A stretch of 64,000 nucleotides of DNA from positions 8,476,001-8,540,000 of the forward strand of contig JAZHRO010000063.1 of NCBI GenBank assembly GCA_037157565.1, written 5' to 3'. Origin of the DNA: Thalassia testudinum. Lineage: Eukaryota > Streptophyta > Magnoliopsida > Alismatales > Hydrocharitaceae. Every line of letters begins with the position of its first letter. Within the stretch, counting starts at the first letter, position 1. This document shows positions 21,165-31,895 of this stretch, piece by piece. The position numbers and the translations under genes were made by a program. The notes below the pieces were generated by a model that searched no databases, was not told the origin of the DNA, and was given only the letters and a program-made list of their open reading frames with translations.

Positions 21165-21173
21165 CTTTTTATA
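21165..21173 (-). promoter_or_regulatory. TATA box of Ath-2 5' LTR
   Basis: TATAAAAAG on the minus strand. This LTR would drive the element. The AGCT array begins about 430 bp upstream of it. Confidence 0.62.
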
Positions 21174-21599
21174 GAGTAGGATGGAGGGTATAGGTGGATC
21201 TGGGAATGGATGGATAGGATGGGATTTAAGGGTAGTTAGTAAATCCTAGGGCTAGGATTAGTTGTCACCAATTGAGGGGTCACATGGGGGGTAGTTATGG
21301 TGGTGGTGTCCCTTGAAGTTGATGCCAAAATGGGCTTCTAGAAGGGTGATTAGCTGGTGCCAAGGTAGGGTTCTAGAAGGGGGTATGTGGATGGTGGATG
21401 TGGCTTGGAGGGGGTAGGTGTGGGGTGTAGATGGGAGGTCCTTTTTGCGCCAAAGGAGGGGTTTCTAGTAGGGCTAGTTGGCACCAAAATAGGTGTCTCT
21501 TGGTGGTGGTTGAGAAGTGAAAGGATGGCTAGGTGGTGGCGCCATCTTGGAGTAGGGTGGAGCTAGCTTAGGTGGGCTTAGGTAGGGTTTAGTTGGTGG

Positions 21600-22300
21600 A
21601 GCTAGTTAGGTAGGGTTTTAGGGTATTGGATTGCCAAGGGAGCTGGAGCCTAGCTAAGCTAAGCTAGCTTGGCTAGTAGGGAGTAGAGGAGGCAATTGGA
21701 GCTAGGGTTTGAGAAGAGGAGCTGGGTAGGAGAAGTCAGGAGCTGAACTGGAGCTGGCAGCTACTGAAGAGGGTGGTAAGGAGCTACTTTAGCTGGCTTA
21801 GCTTGCTAGTTCTTTACTATCTGCTAAGCCAAGCTAAAGCAAGCTAGCTTCTGCTGACAAGAGTTGAGGTGAGCTGGGTCTGATGCTCCCAGGGAGGACC
21901 TAGCTAGTTGAGGTAGCGAAGGTAGCTTAGCTCGACTAAGTTGAGCTAAGCTGAGTACCTGAGAGCTGGACTTGACCTTCCTGAGCTAAGATAAGGTCAT
22001 CTTCAGCTGGCTAGAGTTGAGTGGAGCTGGATGTAGCTAGTCCTGAGCTGAGGTGAACTCCAGTCAACTTAGCTGAGCTAGATAGAGGTCCCAGTGAACT
22101 AATGGGAGCTTAGATGAGCTAGACTTGGCTAAGTTGAGCTGGATCTAAGCTGACTTGAGCTAAGGTGAGCTGAGATGAGCTCTCTTGAGCTATCATTCAG
22201 CTGAGATGAGCTGAATGGAGCTAGGATGAGCTAGCCCTAGTTCAAGTGAGCTGGATTCCAACTATGGTGAGCTAGATCAAGCTTAGTTCTAGCTGATTTG
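21600..22300. repeat. AGCT array with 10-bp period (Ath-2 5' LTR)
   Basis: AGCT starts at 22107, 22117, 22137, 22148, 22158, 22168, 22178, 22188, 22199, 22209, 22219 and 22229 (GGCT at 22127), so one per 10-11 bp for over 120 bp. Similar but less regular spacing continues back to about 21620. Confidence 0.88.
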
Positions 22301-22550
22301 AGCTTCTCCTTCACCAATTGCCTTCCTGAATGCTAGGGTTCTAGGGATTTGAAAATCTATTTATCCCTAACACTCATAAAATTACATTAAAAAGACAAAT
22401 AAAAATGCAATGCATGCCTAACCTAATTGATGTCTAAATGCAACCCAAAAACCCATTTGCAGTGCAAAATCCTAAGAGCTATGTTTGTTTTAATGCATAA
22501 GAGTAATGATAGACTGGCATTTATCAGCAACTCATCTTTGTGAAAAAAAT

Positions 22551-22622
22551 GTGGGCTTGGCGCATTGGTTGAGGCACTAGCCTCTAAGGGAGGGGTGCTG
22601 GTTTGTGACCTGCAGAGCCCCC
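22551..22622 (+). other. tRNA-like module in Ath-1 3' LTR
   Basis: A box TGGCGCATTGG (22558-22568) and decayed B box GGTTTGTGACC (22600-22610), 42 nt apart. The 5' LTR copy keeps the intact B box, so this one has decayed since insertion. Confidence 0.6.
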
Positions 22623-22831
22623 CTAATTCATCAATGCACCCACGCGCATGCCAGCTCGCACCAGTGCACACCAGTAGGGCATGAGCGTGATTCGTGCATG
22701 TGATGGAGGGCTAGCAGAGCACGTGTGTGAGTGGGAGTGAGTTAGCTACAACGATGCTTTAGTTGGACTTACAGCGATGTCCTGGAGGTTGCTAATTATC
22801 CTGTGTCCATTTTTAGCCCCCTTCTATCCAC

Positions 22832-22840
22832 TATATAAAA
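22832..22840 (+). promoter_or_regulatory. TATA box in Ath-1 3' LTR
   Basis: TATATAAAA followed by a pyrimidine-rich region. The 5' LTR equivalent near 3755 has decayed to ACTGTAAAAGG. Confidence 0.6.
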
Positions 22841-23530
22841 ACCTACAGAGCTCCCTTGCCTAGGCATCTCTACCTATGCCATTCCCACCTACTCCAAAGC
22901 TCTAGAAGCCCATCAAATCTCCCCTAGAGCTCATTCCTAAGCTCCAAAGGCCTCCTACTAGTGTAGTGCTCCTATACCCCACCAAATATTCCTCCTCCAT
23001 CTCACCACCTTCATAGGATGCCTTGGAGTCATCCTCCCACCTCCATTCCAGTAGAAGATCACCTCTACCTCCTCATCCCCATTTTGTACCTTGGCGAAGT
23101 ATTCCTCTACCCGGCATCCTCTTGCATCTCATCCCCATTGTCTAGCCTCTCACCTCCTTCGTCCAAGCTGCCGCCAAGCGCCACCGTCTTGCCAAACAAC
23201 CGATTTGGGAGATTTCTTCTCACCCCTATCTCTTTTATATTTTTTTAGCATATTGTAATAAACATTTGAATGACATTGTGATATATTAGATTTGTTCTTT
23301 CCACTTTGTGATGTTATCTTGCTTGTCTCTTTATTATAAAAACACAAAAAAAAATCACAAAACCTTAAAACACCAAAAAGAAACAACACGAAGCGTGGAT
23401 TTCAATGAAAGTAAATGTCGCCTCCCGATGTTCGACTTGGGACTCCCTTGGAGTTTCAGTAAAAAATTGTATTTGATAACGTGTTTTGCTACTACAGCGA
23501 CAGGTTTCTCCTAATCCCCACTTTTCCCTT

Positions 23531-24170
23531 GCAAAAACCCATTCATCACATATCACAGCAAATGGCCATCATACAATGCTGAAATGTCGCTGGTGCATTA
23601 TAGAGGTCGAAGGGCATTAGCTTAAAAGTGGATGTTCCAAAGGGACATGTAAAAGTAATCTTGTCCTGATCCTCCGAGTTAATTGCAACCTGATTATACC
23701 TGGAGTGTCCTTCCAGAAAATAAAAGAAACTACTCTCAGCTAACCTTTCTAAGATCTGATTAATGAAAGGTAAAGGAAAATGATCCTTTTTGGTAGTCAT
23801 GTTTAGCTTCTTATAATCGATGCAAACTTGCCACGAAGTCGTGGTGCAGGTCAGGATGGATTCACCCTTATCATTCTTGATTATGGTGAGCCTTGCTTTC
23901 TTGGGCACAATTTGGATAGGACTCGCCCACTGGCTGTCGGAAATAGGATATACAATGCCCGCATCTAGCCATTTAATGATCCCACCATAACAACCTCCAG
24001 CATATTTGGGTTCAGTAATCATTGAGGTTGTCTAGAAGGTTTCACCCCCTCATTTGTGTAAATATGATGAGTGCATTACGAGGGGTGGATCCCATGGAGA
24101 TCATCAATGCTCCACCCGATACCAGCCCTATGTGCTTGTAAGGCAGAGATCAATTGATGATCCTATTCTG
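23531..24170 (-). pseudogene. Athila reverse transcriptase, N-terminal half
   Basis: Recognisable in order: a WLDAGIVYPISDSQW region, VCIDYKKLN, DHFPLPFINQILERLA, SRYNQVAINSEDQDKITFTCPFGTSTFKLMPFDLYNAPATFQHCMM. Expected residues have changed: GYSGY-type to GHSRY, and G to D in PFGLCNAP. The domain stops just before the YxDD-equivalent motif. Stops and a frameshift occur upstream of 24022. Confidence 0.85.
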
Positions 24171-24184
24171 GAGTCAAGTGAGCA

Positions 24185-25159
24185 CTAATAATCACTGGGT
24201 ATGTCTCTATCACCCAAAAACACAAATTTGAGTGAATTAGGTAAGGGCTTCAACTCAATTTTGGGTGCGTGGGAATCAGATTCATGCATGGGAGGAGAAG
24301 AATCGATAGTGAAAATCTGATAATCCAAATTTTCGTGAGTTCTCATTGATTCCCTACCTATGAAGAGGTTGGTTGTGACTGCATTGAAGAGAAGTCCACT
24401 TGTCACAATCACACCATCCTGTGTTAGCAGGGGCAAATCAGTACTTGGTGGGATAAGATAATCAAAATCTGGGGTGTCATGATCAGATGAACTCCTCAGA
24501 CAATTTGATTCGCAGGATGAAATGTGCATGGCATTAGCCTCAGTCCCATGTGGATCAAGATCCAAATGACATTGGGTCATTGAAGAGGAGCCCAATGTTC
24601 CCACAAAAAGTCGAGTCTTCATCTTCACCATCCTCCTCTATCAGATCACAATCGAAGTTCCATGATGACTTGAATATGTCTAGTCTAAGTCTTTCATTTC
24701 CTAGGGCTATCTCCATACACTCGGATGCACAGTCAATGTTCACACAGGCTGTCACTGAAAATGGGCGACCTAAATAATTAATGCATCACGGAGATTAGGA
24801 GGAACCTCCATATCGAGAATGAAAACGTTCGCTGGAAAGCAGGATCCATGGACCTTTATGATCACGTTCTCAACCACCCCACTCAATGTTTTTACCAATT
24901 GGTCGGTCAACTGTGTGGTAACCGAGGTGGGTTTCAACTCTCCAAATTGGAATCGATCAAATACTACGGTGGGAGTAAGGTTGATGGATGAACCCAAATC
25001 AAGAAGGGCCCAATGAAATGGAGAATCCTGCAAAAAGCAGGAAATGGGTGGGGTACCAGGGTCTTTCTTTTTAAGTGGTAAGTCGGTTAGAATCAAGGTG
25101 CTAACTTCTTTTGACAATACCTCTGTCATCCAATTTTCTGCTGTCACTTTGGGGTACAC
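24185..25159 (-). pseudogene. Athila protease and protease-RT linker of Ath-3
   Basis: Protease segment 25159-24770: WALLDLGSSINLTPTVVF gives the Asp-Leu-Gly-Ser active site, then TQLTDQLVKTLSGVVENVIIKV and VFILDMEV. Linker segments 24755-24555 and 24631-24185 are acidic and end in PLPNSLKFVFLGD, the conserved lead-in to Athila RT. The pieces are in different frames. Confidence 0.8.
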
Positions 25160-27296
25160 TAGTCCTTCAAAAACTTAGAGACAACAAGGATGTGATCTAT
25201 TGCATCGAGGAGAGGGATCTGAATGTGAACCTATTTGAACATAGTCCTCAGGTCCTCGAAATTCCACGTATCCTTTTTCCGAGATAAATATCACGTCAGA
25301 GGCTCGAGAAAAGGGACGGGAATCTCAGGGTCAATTGGTCTTTTACCCTTGTCTACAGTAGGTGGCTCCTGAGAGGAAGGAGATGAGCCATTCTACAGTA
25401 GAGGGCACGAAAAGTCATGACCTGCCTGCCTAAGTGGTGGGTCCTGTGTAGTCTTCCTACACCTTAATGTGATAGCCTTTGCATTGACGTACTGTCCATG
25501 AGGTGGGGGAGGAGCAGAAGGGGCAGAATAGGCAGGATTTTGCAGTAAAGGTGGCTAGCTCTATCCATAACCAGGTGGTGTAGGAGGTGCTTGTAATACA
25601 GCATGTGCCTATCCCTGTGGTGCCTAGAACCTAGGTGGGATGCCATGGTTCTGCACATATCTCGAGTTAGGGACAGGTTGGGAGGGCAAGGCTCCCTACA
25701 ATCTATGCTCTTGCAGCAGCTAATTCTGCGTATTCTGTATGCTTTGAATCTTATCAGCTATAGCCTTCATAATATGCAAACTATCATGAGTCGATTTCCT
25801 CATTGACTCTTGCAATTCCTCTTTTAATGTCTCTAAAGGGTCAACCCGCTTTGGAGGGTGATTGGCAACTTGGTGTAGTGGTTGATAAATGGAGCATGAT
25901 TGCTATTAATATGGGAATGGATACCACCTCGAGTATGTGTTTTGCGTATTCTCGTATTGTCTGGTCTGGTAGTGTGGATCTTGATTTGGTCTTTGTGAGT
26001 TACTAGACTAGGAAAAGTTAGGATGCTGGTGTTAACCAGGATTATACGTCTCTGAATACAGGTTATTACGCCTGTAACCTTGGATAGCGTTGACATCTTC
26101 ATAGGTCGAAGATGTCTGAGTCACATATTCATCAAAGGAATACACACTAGAATTGTCATGTGGTGCGTAACATTGATCGTATGGTGCCCAATCCAGATTA
26201 TTCATGGGTTTCTATTATGAAGGATCCCATGAAGATGGAGAAGATACATCCCAAATGAGTAAATGTACTCGAGCAGGGGGGACTCGGGATGCGAAAGAAG
26301 AGTGAGATGCAGTTGAATTGCCAGAAAATCCAGGTCCAATCAATTCGTTGAGCTTCTTGTCAAGCAGATCCACCTTATTTAGCTTCTTGGTGATAATGTC
26401 CATATCAGCTCTGGCAAATTTGGCGTGAGCTTCATTGATATTAACCCGCTACTATCCAGGTCACTGGAATTGGTTCATAGACGCGACATTCATTGAGTTC
26501 TCTGCTAAGGACTCGAACAGCTCGAATGCACTATTTTCATCCTTCATGAGGAAATTCCCATCGCTAGATGCATCAAACAGGTACTGATGTGTGTTGTCCA
26601 ACCCAAGGTAGAAGATTTGAGATAGGTGCCATCTAGGCACACCATGGTGTGGGCATTTCTTGAGAAGATCATGAAATCTATCCCAAGCGTCATGTAATTC
26701 TACCTATTAATAGCATGGTGTGGGATGCCATGGGCATTTCTTGAGAACTTTTGGAGGAATTCACGATGTAATTCTACCTAGGTTTCAATCAACCTCCCGA
26801 TGGTCTTGAACTAATAAGAAACTTTATCCTTAAGAGAGAATGGAAAAAGCCTCATGAGGACAATCCCTAAATCAACATTTCTGGGTCGAATTATTTCTGC
26901 AATTCGACTCAGATCCTTAATGTGCTAGAAGGGATCCTCATTCAATTTTCCATGAAAATAATTCTGAATCAGACTTATTATATTCGACTTCAGCTTAAAT
27001 GCATCTTCGTCTGTGGGAATCCGAACTTAGGGTGACAAAATCATAACTGTCAGATCATAGAAGTCTCGTAGTTGCTCTCTACGTGGTGGATGCTGCATTC
27101 TGTCTAGTATGGTGAGAATCCTGTCAATACTCTGCTGATGTTTCTATTCTGATTCCTCGACCCTAGCTTCTAGACAAGCCATTGGGTCTAGATTTTCAAG
27201 GCCCTAACTAGGTCCAAGACCAGGAATAGCCATCTCAGCTAATGGAGAAGAAGAGGGTTGAGAAGAAAGTTCGGCGATGCAAAAGGTCGTCTTCAT
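25160..27296 (-). pseudogene. Athila gag of Ath-3, many stops
   Basis: Capsid-domain traces near 26800-27000 (FPFSLKDK; LNEDPF) and an Asn/Pro-rich C-terminal part near 25460-26100. In-frame stops are frequent, several of them TAG in place of Trp or Gln codons as seen by comparison with Ath-4. A start near 27296 or 27235 is possible; neither is firm. A near-duplicate of about 60 bp occurs around 26650-26780 (TGGTGTGGG..GGGCATTTCTTGAGAA). Confidence 0.7.
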
Positions 27297-28608
27297 CGCC
27301 TTGGGTTTGGTTCCTAAGGTCCAACTAATTTAGGTCTTAAAGACCTCCCTTCTTGCATACACCAACAATAATGGTTGGTGTAGCCAAGCCAAATAAGGCA
27401 AGGCCTTGTTAATCAAATTGATCCTTTAGAACTATATGACTAGATGTTTCGTTAAGGTTTAAATTCTTGAAGAAAAATTCATCAGGAGACAAACTAAAAA
27501 TGATCTCCGCTTCTTAGGTTAACCCGACCTAAGAGGAAGGTTCTTCCTTTGGCTTTCACTTTTCAGTCCTTAATACCCCTTAGGCACGATCATTTGACAC
27601 TACCCTACAGGCTAGGCACTAGGTTTGGCCAAAGAGATCGACACCACCCAATAGTTAAAAAATGAATGTAGGAATTGATATATTTTTATGATTTTTTTCC
27701 TAACCTTTTCTTTAATTTGGGTGTGTGGTGAGCAATCCACAAGGTGACTCAACTCACTGTCTAATCATTAGACTCGATTGTGTCCAGGTTAGTCCAATGT
27801 TGTCTCTAAATGTGACCCTAAAGGTTAAACTTAGGGTTCATGCAATTTGACTAGGCAGACCACAGTTAGATTCAAAACTCTCTAAAATGTAATTGAAATC
27901 CAAATGATATAAAAATTGGTAGGAAGATTGCTTCTTCAATAAGCTTTCAAGAAAATATTTTTTTAGTATTTTTACTATTCTAAAGAAATAAATATGAATT
28001 TTTGACTAATAGGGGTTCAGATATGAGATTTTGACCTGTGTTAGTTTTTCTTCTTGAAACAATATTAAATGTGATCCAAAAATTTGGGAAAAATATGCAA
28101 ATGAGAACCAACTTGATTATCTTTCAAACACTACTATTTTAACATTAATCAGATTTGTGTGTTGGTCAAAATTGGTTTTTGAAAATCAGAAAAATTTGTA
28201 TTTTAGTCTGTTTGACCCCTGCACACTCCACGAATGTTTTAAAATTCCACAAATTGAATTTTTCATGGGAATGGTGGTGTTGGAAAGATAATTTGAAGAT
28301 ATAACACTTAGCCAAATTTCAAATTTTTTTGATCACTAGAATGCAGCAAGTGATTTTTCAAATCTGTGTCAAAATTCTAACCGAATTTCTAAAAATAGTA
28401 ATAAAGCTTTTCCAAGTATTTTCAATCCCAACTAAGCCTATTCTCAATTTTTTTTTCAATTTTTTTTTTCAAAAGCAAATCCTAACCTAAGTGATGGTGT
28501 GTACCTTAATTTCTTCAACTGCATTCGATGCATGCGTAGAATCCATATTTTTTACCTACACACCAAAGATAATACACTATATTAGATATCAAGTCAAGAA
28601 TCACCATG
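27297..28608 (-). other. Leader of Ath-3
   Basis: Non-coding, AT-rich towards the PBS. Oligo-T runs at 28448-28472. No repeats of note and no coding seen. Confidence 0.55.
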
Positions 28609-28628
28609 CCTCCTCGGCAACAACGCCA
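28609..28628 (-). other. Primer-binding site of Ath-3
   Basis: The minus strand reads TGGCGTTGTTGCCGAGGAGG, three bases from the LTR end at 28632. Athila/tRNA-Asp type, with less decay than Ath-2 or Ath-4. Confidence 0.85.
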
Positions 28629-28631
28629 TTT

Positions 28632-29041
28632 TGTTGACTTGGAATCGCGATTTTGAAAAACTTGCATTGTAGTATAGTGTGAAAACACGTTGGCAAACAA
28701 ATATAACAAAACTTTGATAATTCTCAGTTGAACTCAGGGAGGTAGAAAAGTGACTTGATGTCAATATCGATCTATTCTAACTAGAACTAAAACACTAAGC
28801 AAGATAGATATATGATATGAAGCAACTCAACTTTATTCAAGTAGTAATCAGGCAAGTGTTCCATTTAGTTGCATGCTTGACAAGAATAATAACTAACTAG
28901 AAGTAAATCAACATAACTAGAATAGCAATTACTAGAATAAATAAAAAGGCAACTATCTATTCTACTAGAATAAGGGCACCAAGGGTAGTCCTTGGTGGCC
29001 TTTGGAGAGGCATGGAGTACAGTAGCGATGCACCAAGGGTG
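28632..29041 (-). repeat. 5' LTR of Ath-3, inner part
   Basis: In plus coordinates it starts TGTTGACTTGG and continues TTGTAGTATAGTGTGAAAACAC, shared with Ath-5 (38481) and, more loosely, the LTRs at 34021 and 44441. A solo LTR interrupts it at 29042. Confidence 0.82.
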
Positions 29042-29510
29042 TGGTTGCGCAGCAATCATAGGTCTTAATTGACTTTAATTAGGCTAGGACTTAGCATAAG
29101 TTAAGGTAATTCATGCATGCATAAGCATTACTAGCACCTTTACTGCTTTCTTTTAGATATGCATAAAATAATGCTATAATGTACTGATTAAGTGCATTAT
29201 GTCAATTGCAAGTAATAAGCTAATTAGAAGCTAGATCTGAAGCTAGATCTAAAGCTGGATCTGAAGAATAAAGAATAACTGGAGTTGCAGCAGAGCTGGA
29301 GCAGAAAACCTAGAATAAGATGTAGTAGACAATATGTAAGGGGTTGAGGTATGCTACTCTATTTAAGTAGGAATAAAGCAGTAAATTGTGAAGAACTTAG
29401 GTCCATCCTAGCCCTAAGACAGCCTAGAAGCCTCCCTAAGCCTTAGTCACCCTTAGATTAGGTCACTACACCCTAGGAAACCCTAAAACCCTAATTCTAG
29501 CCTCTATCTG

Positions 29511-29739
29511 GATGTCCAGATGAGTTATAGGACGTCCAGAACCCTTAGCCAACTCCCACACACCTTAAACCCACTTCTACAGTGTTATTGGACGTCCAGA
29601 CACTTGGTCAGACGTCCAATTTATGCAGAATAGCCAAGACAGAACCTAGAATTCCTCCTGACTCTGATTGAACATCCAGACAACAAGTCTGGTCTTCTGA
29701 TTTTTCACTATAAGACGTCTGACACTATTATTGGACGTC
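29511..29739. repeat. GACGTC palindrome pairs, 20-bp spacing
   Basis: GATGTC 29511 / GACGTC 29531; GACGTC 29591 / 29611; GACGTC 29714 / 29734. All three pairs are exactly 20 bp apart. Flanks are TGG/CCA or CAG/CTG. They lie 0.7-0.9 kb upstream of the TATA box of this solo LTR. Confidence 0.88.
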
Positions 29740-30433
29740 CAGAACTGCCCTCCAGATCCTGTTTTGAGATTCAAGCTTGGATCTTGGATCTCTAGCTCCC
29801 TAAACCCAATTCTAATCCCCTAGGAACCTAAATTAACGTGCCCTAACCCTAGTACATCACCTTTAGACTTCCCTAAGGACCTAATTAGGTTCTCACTAAA
29901 CCTAATTGACTTGGATCATAGTCAATTCCATCAGCCTATTCAATTGGACTCATTTATTCTAATTGAGCCTTGATCTCAGCACACACTGTCCAATTGGACT
30001 CAGTGAGAGTCTAACTGACCTAGACTTGACTTAATTGAGTTATTTTACTCTCAATTAGGTTTCCACACACCCAATTAAAATTGTATTAAGTTTAATTTCA
30101 CTTTACCTTAATGAATTAGGGTTTACAACCCTAATTTGAGACATACCTTGACCTAAACCCACTAGAACCTAACCTAATCAACCTAGCCACCTAAGTTTCT
30201 ACCCACACACACCACCTACACAAAAATACCTAGCCTAGAGTTCTCTAGAACTCTTTACCATGTGTTGTTGCCTTAGTTGCTAAAATTAGCAACCAAAAGC
30301 CATTCAATTTTTAGATCCACATTTGGTGGATCTAAAAACCACCATCCATCCTCTCTCTCTCACTCTCTCACGAGCTCCCACCATAGGCCTCTCAAGAGAA
30401 TTCCATAATTCTCTAGAGAGCTTCCCTTAGGTC

Positions 30434-30442
30434 TATAAAAAG
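30434..30442 (+). promoter_or_regulatory. TATA box of the 29042-31207 solo LTR
   Basis: TATAAAAAG, followed about 50 bp later by C/A-rich sequence typical of plant LTR transcription starts. Confidence 0.55.
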
Positions 30443-31310
30443 ACCTAATGGGTGGCCATTTGCACCCATTCACTCTTGGCTTCCATTTAGCTTAGCTACA
30501 TTCCACCTCCACTCCACCTTCACGAGTTGCTTCACCATGGCCACCACCATCTCCATGCCAAGATGTTGGATCACCTCTCCAACCTCTCTCCAAGGGCAGG
30601 CCTAAGCACCATTGGCCGCCCCTCCTCCTCTCAACCAACTCAAAGGCCATCGGAGTCACCTCCGAATGCCCTTATTTCTACTAGATTAGATTATAGTTCT
30701 TCTCAGATTTACATGCTTTATTTACTACTTAATAGTGTAGTTCCTTATTTCTCCCCCAATGATGCATGCAAAATCCCCTCATAGATTCATGTATGCAGTC
30801 GTTTTCTGGTAGCGAGTAGTTTTATTTCCCTGTACAAGCATTCCTCTACCTATGCTCTGCAACTTTGATATCATCATCATCTTTTATATATATGAATATA
30901 TATGTTGAAAATCACCATGTGCCTAGTTATCATCTTTTGGTGTGATTGAAGTTGCATGTTTTAATTACTATCTTTTGGCAACTAGCATGTCATACATCAA
31001 TATGTAAATCACCATAAACCGACATGAGATTTTAAGCAAGTAGAGTGAAAGAGATCAATTTCAAATATACATTTCCATAAATGCCTCCCAGAGACGAATG
31101 ACTAGGACTCCAAGTCTCGTTATCTTTATAAATATTTTTGTTGATTGTATTGTGCACTATACTATGATGCTTTTTCTAATCAAATATGTGCTCTACGAAT
31201 CCCAACAAGGTGGCCTTGGTGGATGTCTCGGAGGAAGAGGGGTCTTCGAAGCAGAAGGGAGAGGGAGATATCTGGAGGAAGAGATGCCTCCCAAATGGGG
31301 GGTCTAGGGT

Positions 31311-31320
31311 CCTTTTTATA
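31311..31320 (-). promoter_or_regulatory. TATA box of Ath-3 LTR
   Basis: TATAAAAAGG on the minus strand, then GACCCTAGACCCC. The Ath-5 LTR has TATAAAAG then GGCCTAGGGTCCC at the same place. Confidence 0.62.
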
Positions 31321-31766
31321 ACCAAAGTGAGGGGCAGAATGGGTATTTTAGAGCCCCCAAATTGTGCAACCAACTTCGAGTAGCAAGAACCGTCGATCCG
31401 GTGATTAGTGGCTCATATTACGTCAAAAATGCCTCTCCACGTGCCTCCATCGCACACCCAACACGTGGACGCACACGATCATGCCATGTGGCTCCCGCAG
31501 AGCCACCCAATCCACCGCCACTATGCTCGCACACGTGTGTGCGCGTTCGAAATCACCTATTCAATAGCGAAGATTGCCGACTGAGATCGTGCGTCGATTG
31601 CCTTTGAAAATCGCGTGCAATGGTGCATGCAACCATGCATCTTGTCGCATGTTATTGTGCCACCTAATCCAGTGCTCCACTACATGCCACGCGGCTCGCC
31701 TCAAGCCGTCGATTGAAGATTGTGCGATCCAATTGTAGTGCCTCACGTTGGGTGCAAATTTGGCCA

Positions 31767-31833
31767 TGCTCCGTGATTCAATTGTGCATCCTTAGCTATT
31801 GGTTGAAGGCGCTAACCACTGTGCTATGCACAT
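31767..31833 (-). other. tRNA-like module in Ath-3 LTR
   Basis: On the minus strand the A box TAGCACAGTGG (31826-31816) matches the consensus exactly, with TTAGCGCC after it. A decayed B box CAATTGAATCA starts 42 nt later (31784-31774). Confidence 0.6.
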
Positions 31834-31874
31834 GGATGGTCATGCTTTTGTTACCACGTACGGTCGCCCTCAGT

Positions 31875-31895
31875 CGTTGGATGATGATCCAAGGG
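31875..31895. promoter_or_regulatory. LTR hairpin GTTGGAT/ATCCAA
   Basis: CGTTGGAT, short loop, ATCCAAGG. Upstream of the tRNA-like module in LTR orientation, as in the other copies. Confidence 0.65.

Larger units (their letters stand above)
9291..22526 (-). mobile_element. Ath-2: complete non-autonomous Athila-like element, 13.2 kb
   Basis: A minus-strand element with both LTRs, PPT, PBS and a 5-bp target duplication (GCAAC). In transcription order: 5' LTR (22526-20282), PBS, 1.66-kb leader, gag (18599-16584), protease (13874-12943), 1.4-kb 3' region, PPT, 3' LTR (11530-9291). A foreign solo LTR splits gag-protease. RT, RNase H and integrase are wholly absent, so mobility would have depended on another element. 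In the stretch I compared (9540-9790 against 20530-20790) the LTRs differ at about one base in fifteen to twenty. Confidence 0.9.
20282..22526 (-). repeat. 5' LTR of Ath-2
   Basis: 2245 bp, TGATACGG at 20282 to TATCA at 22526, followed by the target duplication GCAAC (22527-22531). Collinear with 9291-11530. Confidence 0.93.
3192..23530 (+). mobile_element. Ath-1: Athila-like gypsy element, gag-protease only, heavily nested
   Basis: A plus-strand element in pieces: truncated 5' LTR (3192-about 5310), gag and protease remnants (5400-7230), a non-coding 3' region, PPT (8840-8850), and a 3' LTR split into 8851-9290 and 22527-about 23530 by Ath-2. Cop-A cuts the 5' LTR and a LINE lies inside it. 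The two LTRs align along most of their length, for example at the tRNA-like module and the final CCTCCC..GTTCGAC segment. There is no PBS: the LTR end and the front of gag are deleted. No RT, RNase H or integrase sequence occurs between protease and PPT. Confidence 0.75.
22527..23530 (+). repeat. 3' LTR of Ath-1, right part
   Basis: Continues the LTR broken at 9290. It shows a tRNA-like module, a TATA box and a long C/T-rich stretch (22850-23230). It closes with CGCCTCCCGATGTTCGACTTGGG (split match to the 5' LTR at about 5190) and a TTTTGC..CAGCGACAGG tail. Its natural end is not visible: near 23530 it runs into the truncated RT of Ath-3. Confidence 0.78.
29042..31207 (+). mobile_element. Solo LTR (Athila-like), 2.2 kb, in the Ath-3 LTR
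   Basis: Starts TGGTTGCGCAGCAATCAT, similar to the LTR start TGATTGCACAACAATCAT of Ath-5, and ends CGAATCCCAACA at 31207. It is in plus orientation, opposite to its host LTR. The flanks GGGTG (29037-29041) and AGGTG (31208-31212) fit a target duplication with one G/A change. It has a plus-strand TATA at 30434, a C/T-rich downstream region and GACGTC pairs. It explains why the Ath-3 LTR looks over-long. Confidence 0.75.

Noticed and set aside
23018..23248. Small secreted protein gene
   Set aside because: C/T-rich end of the Ath-1 LTR; the sister LTR (3790-4070) does not keep the frame.
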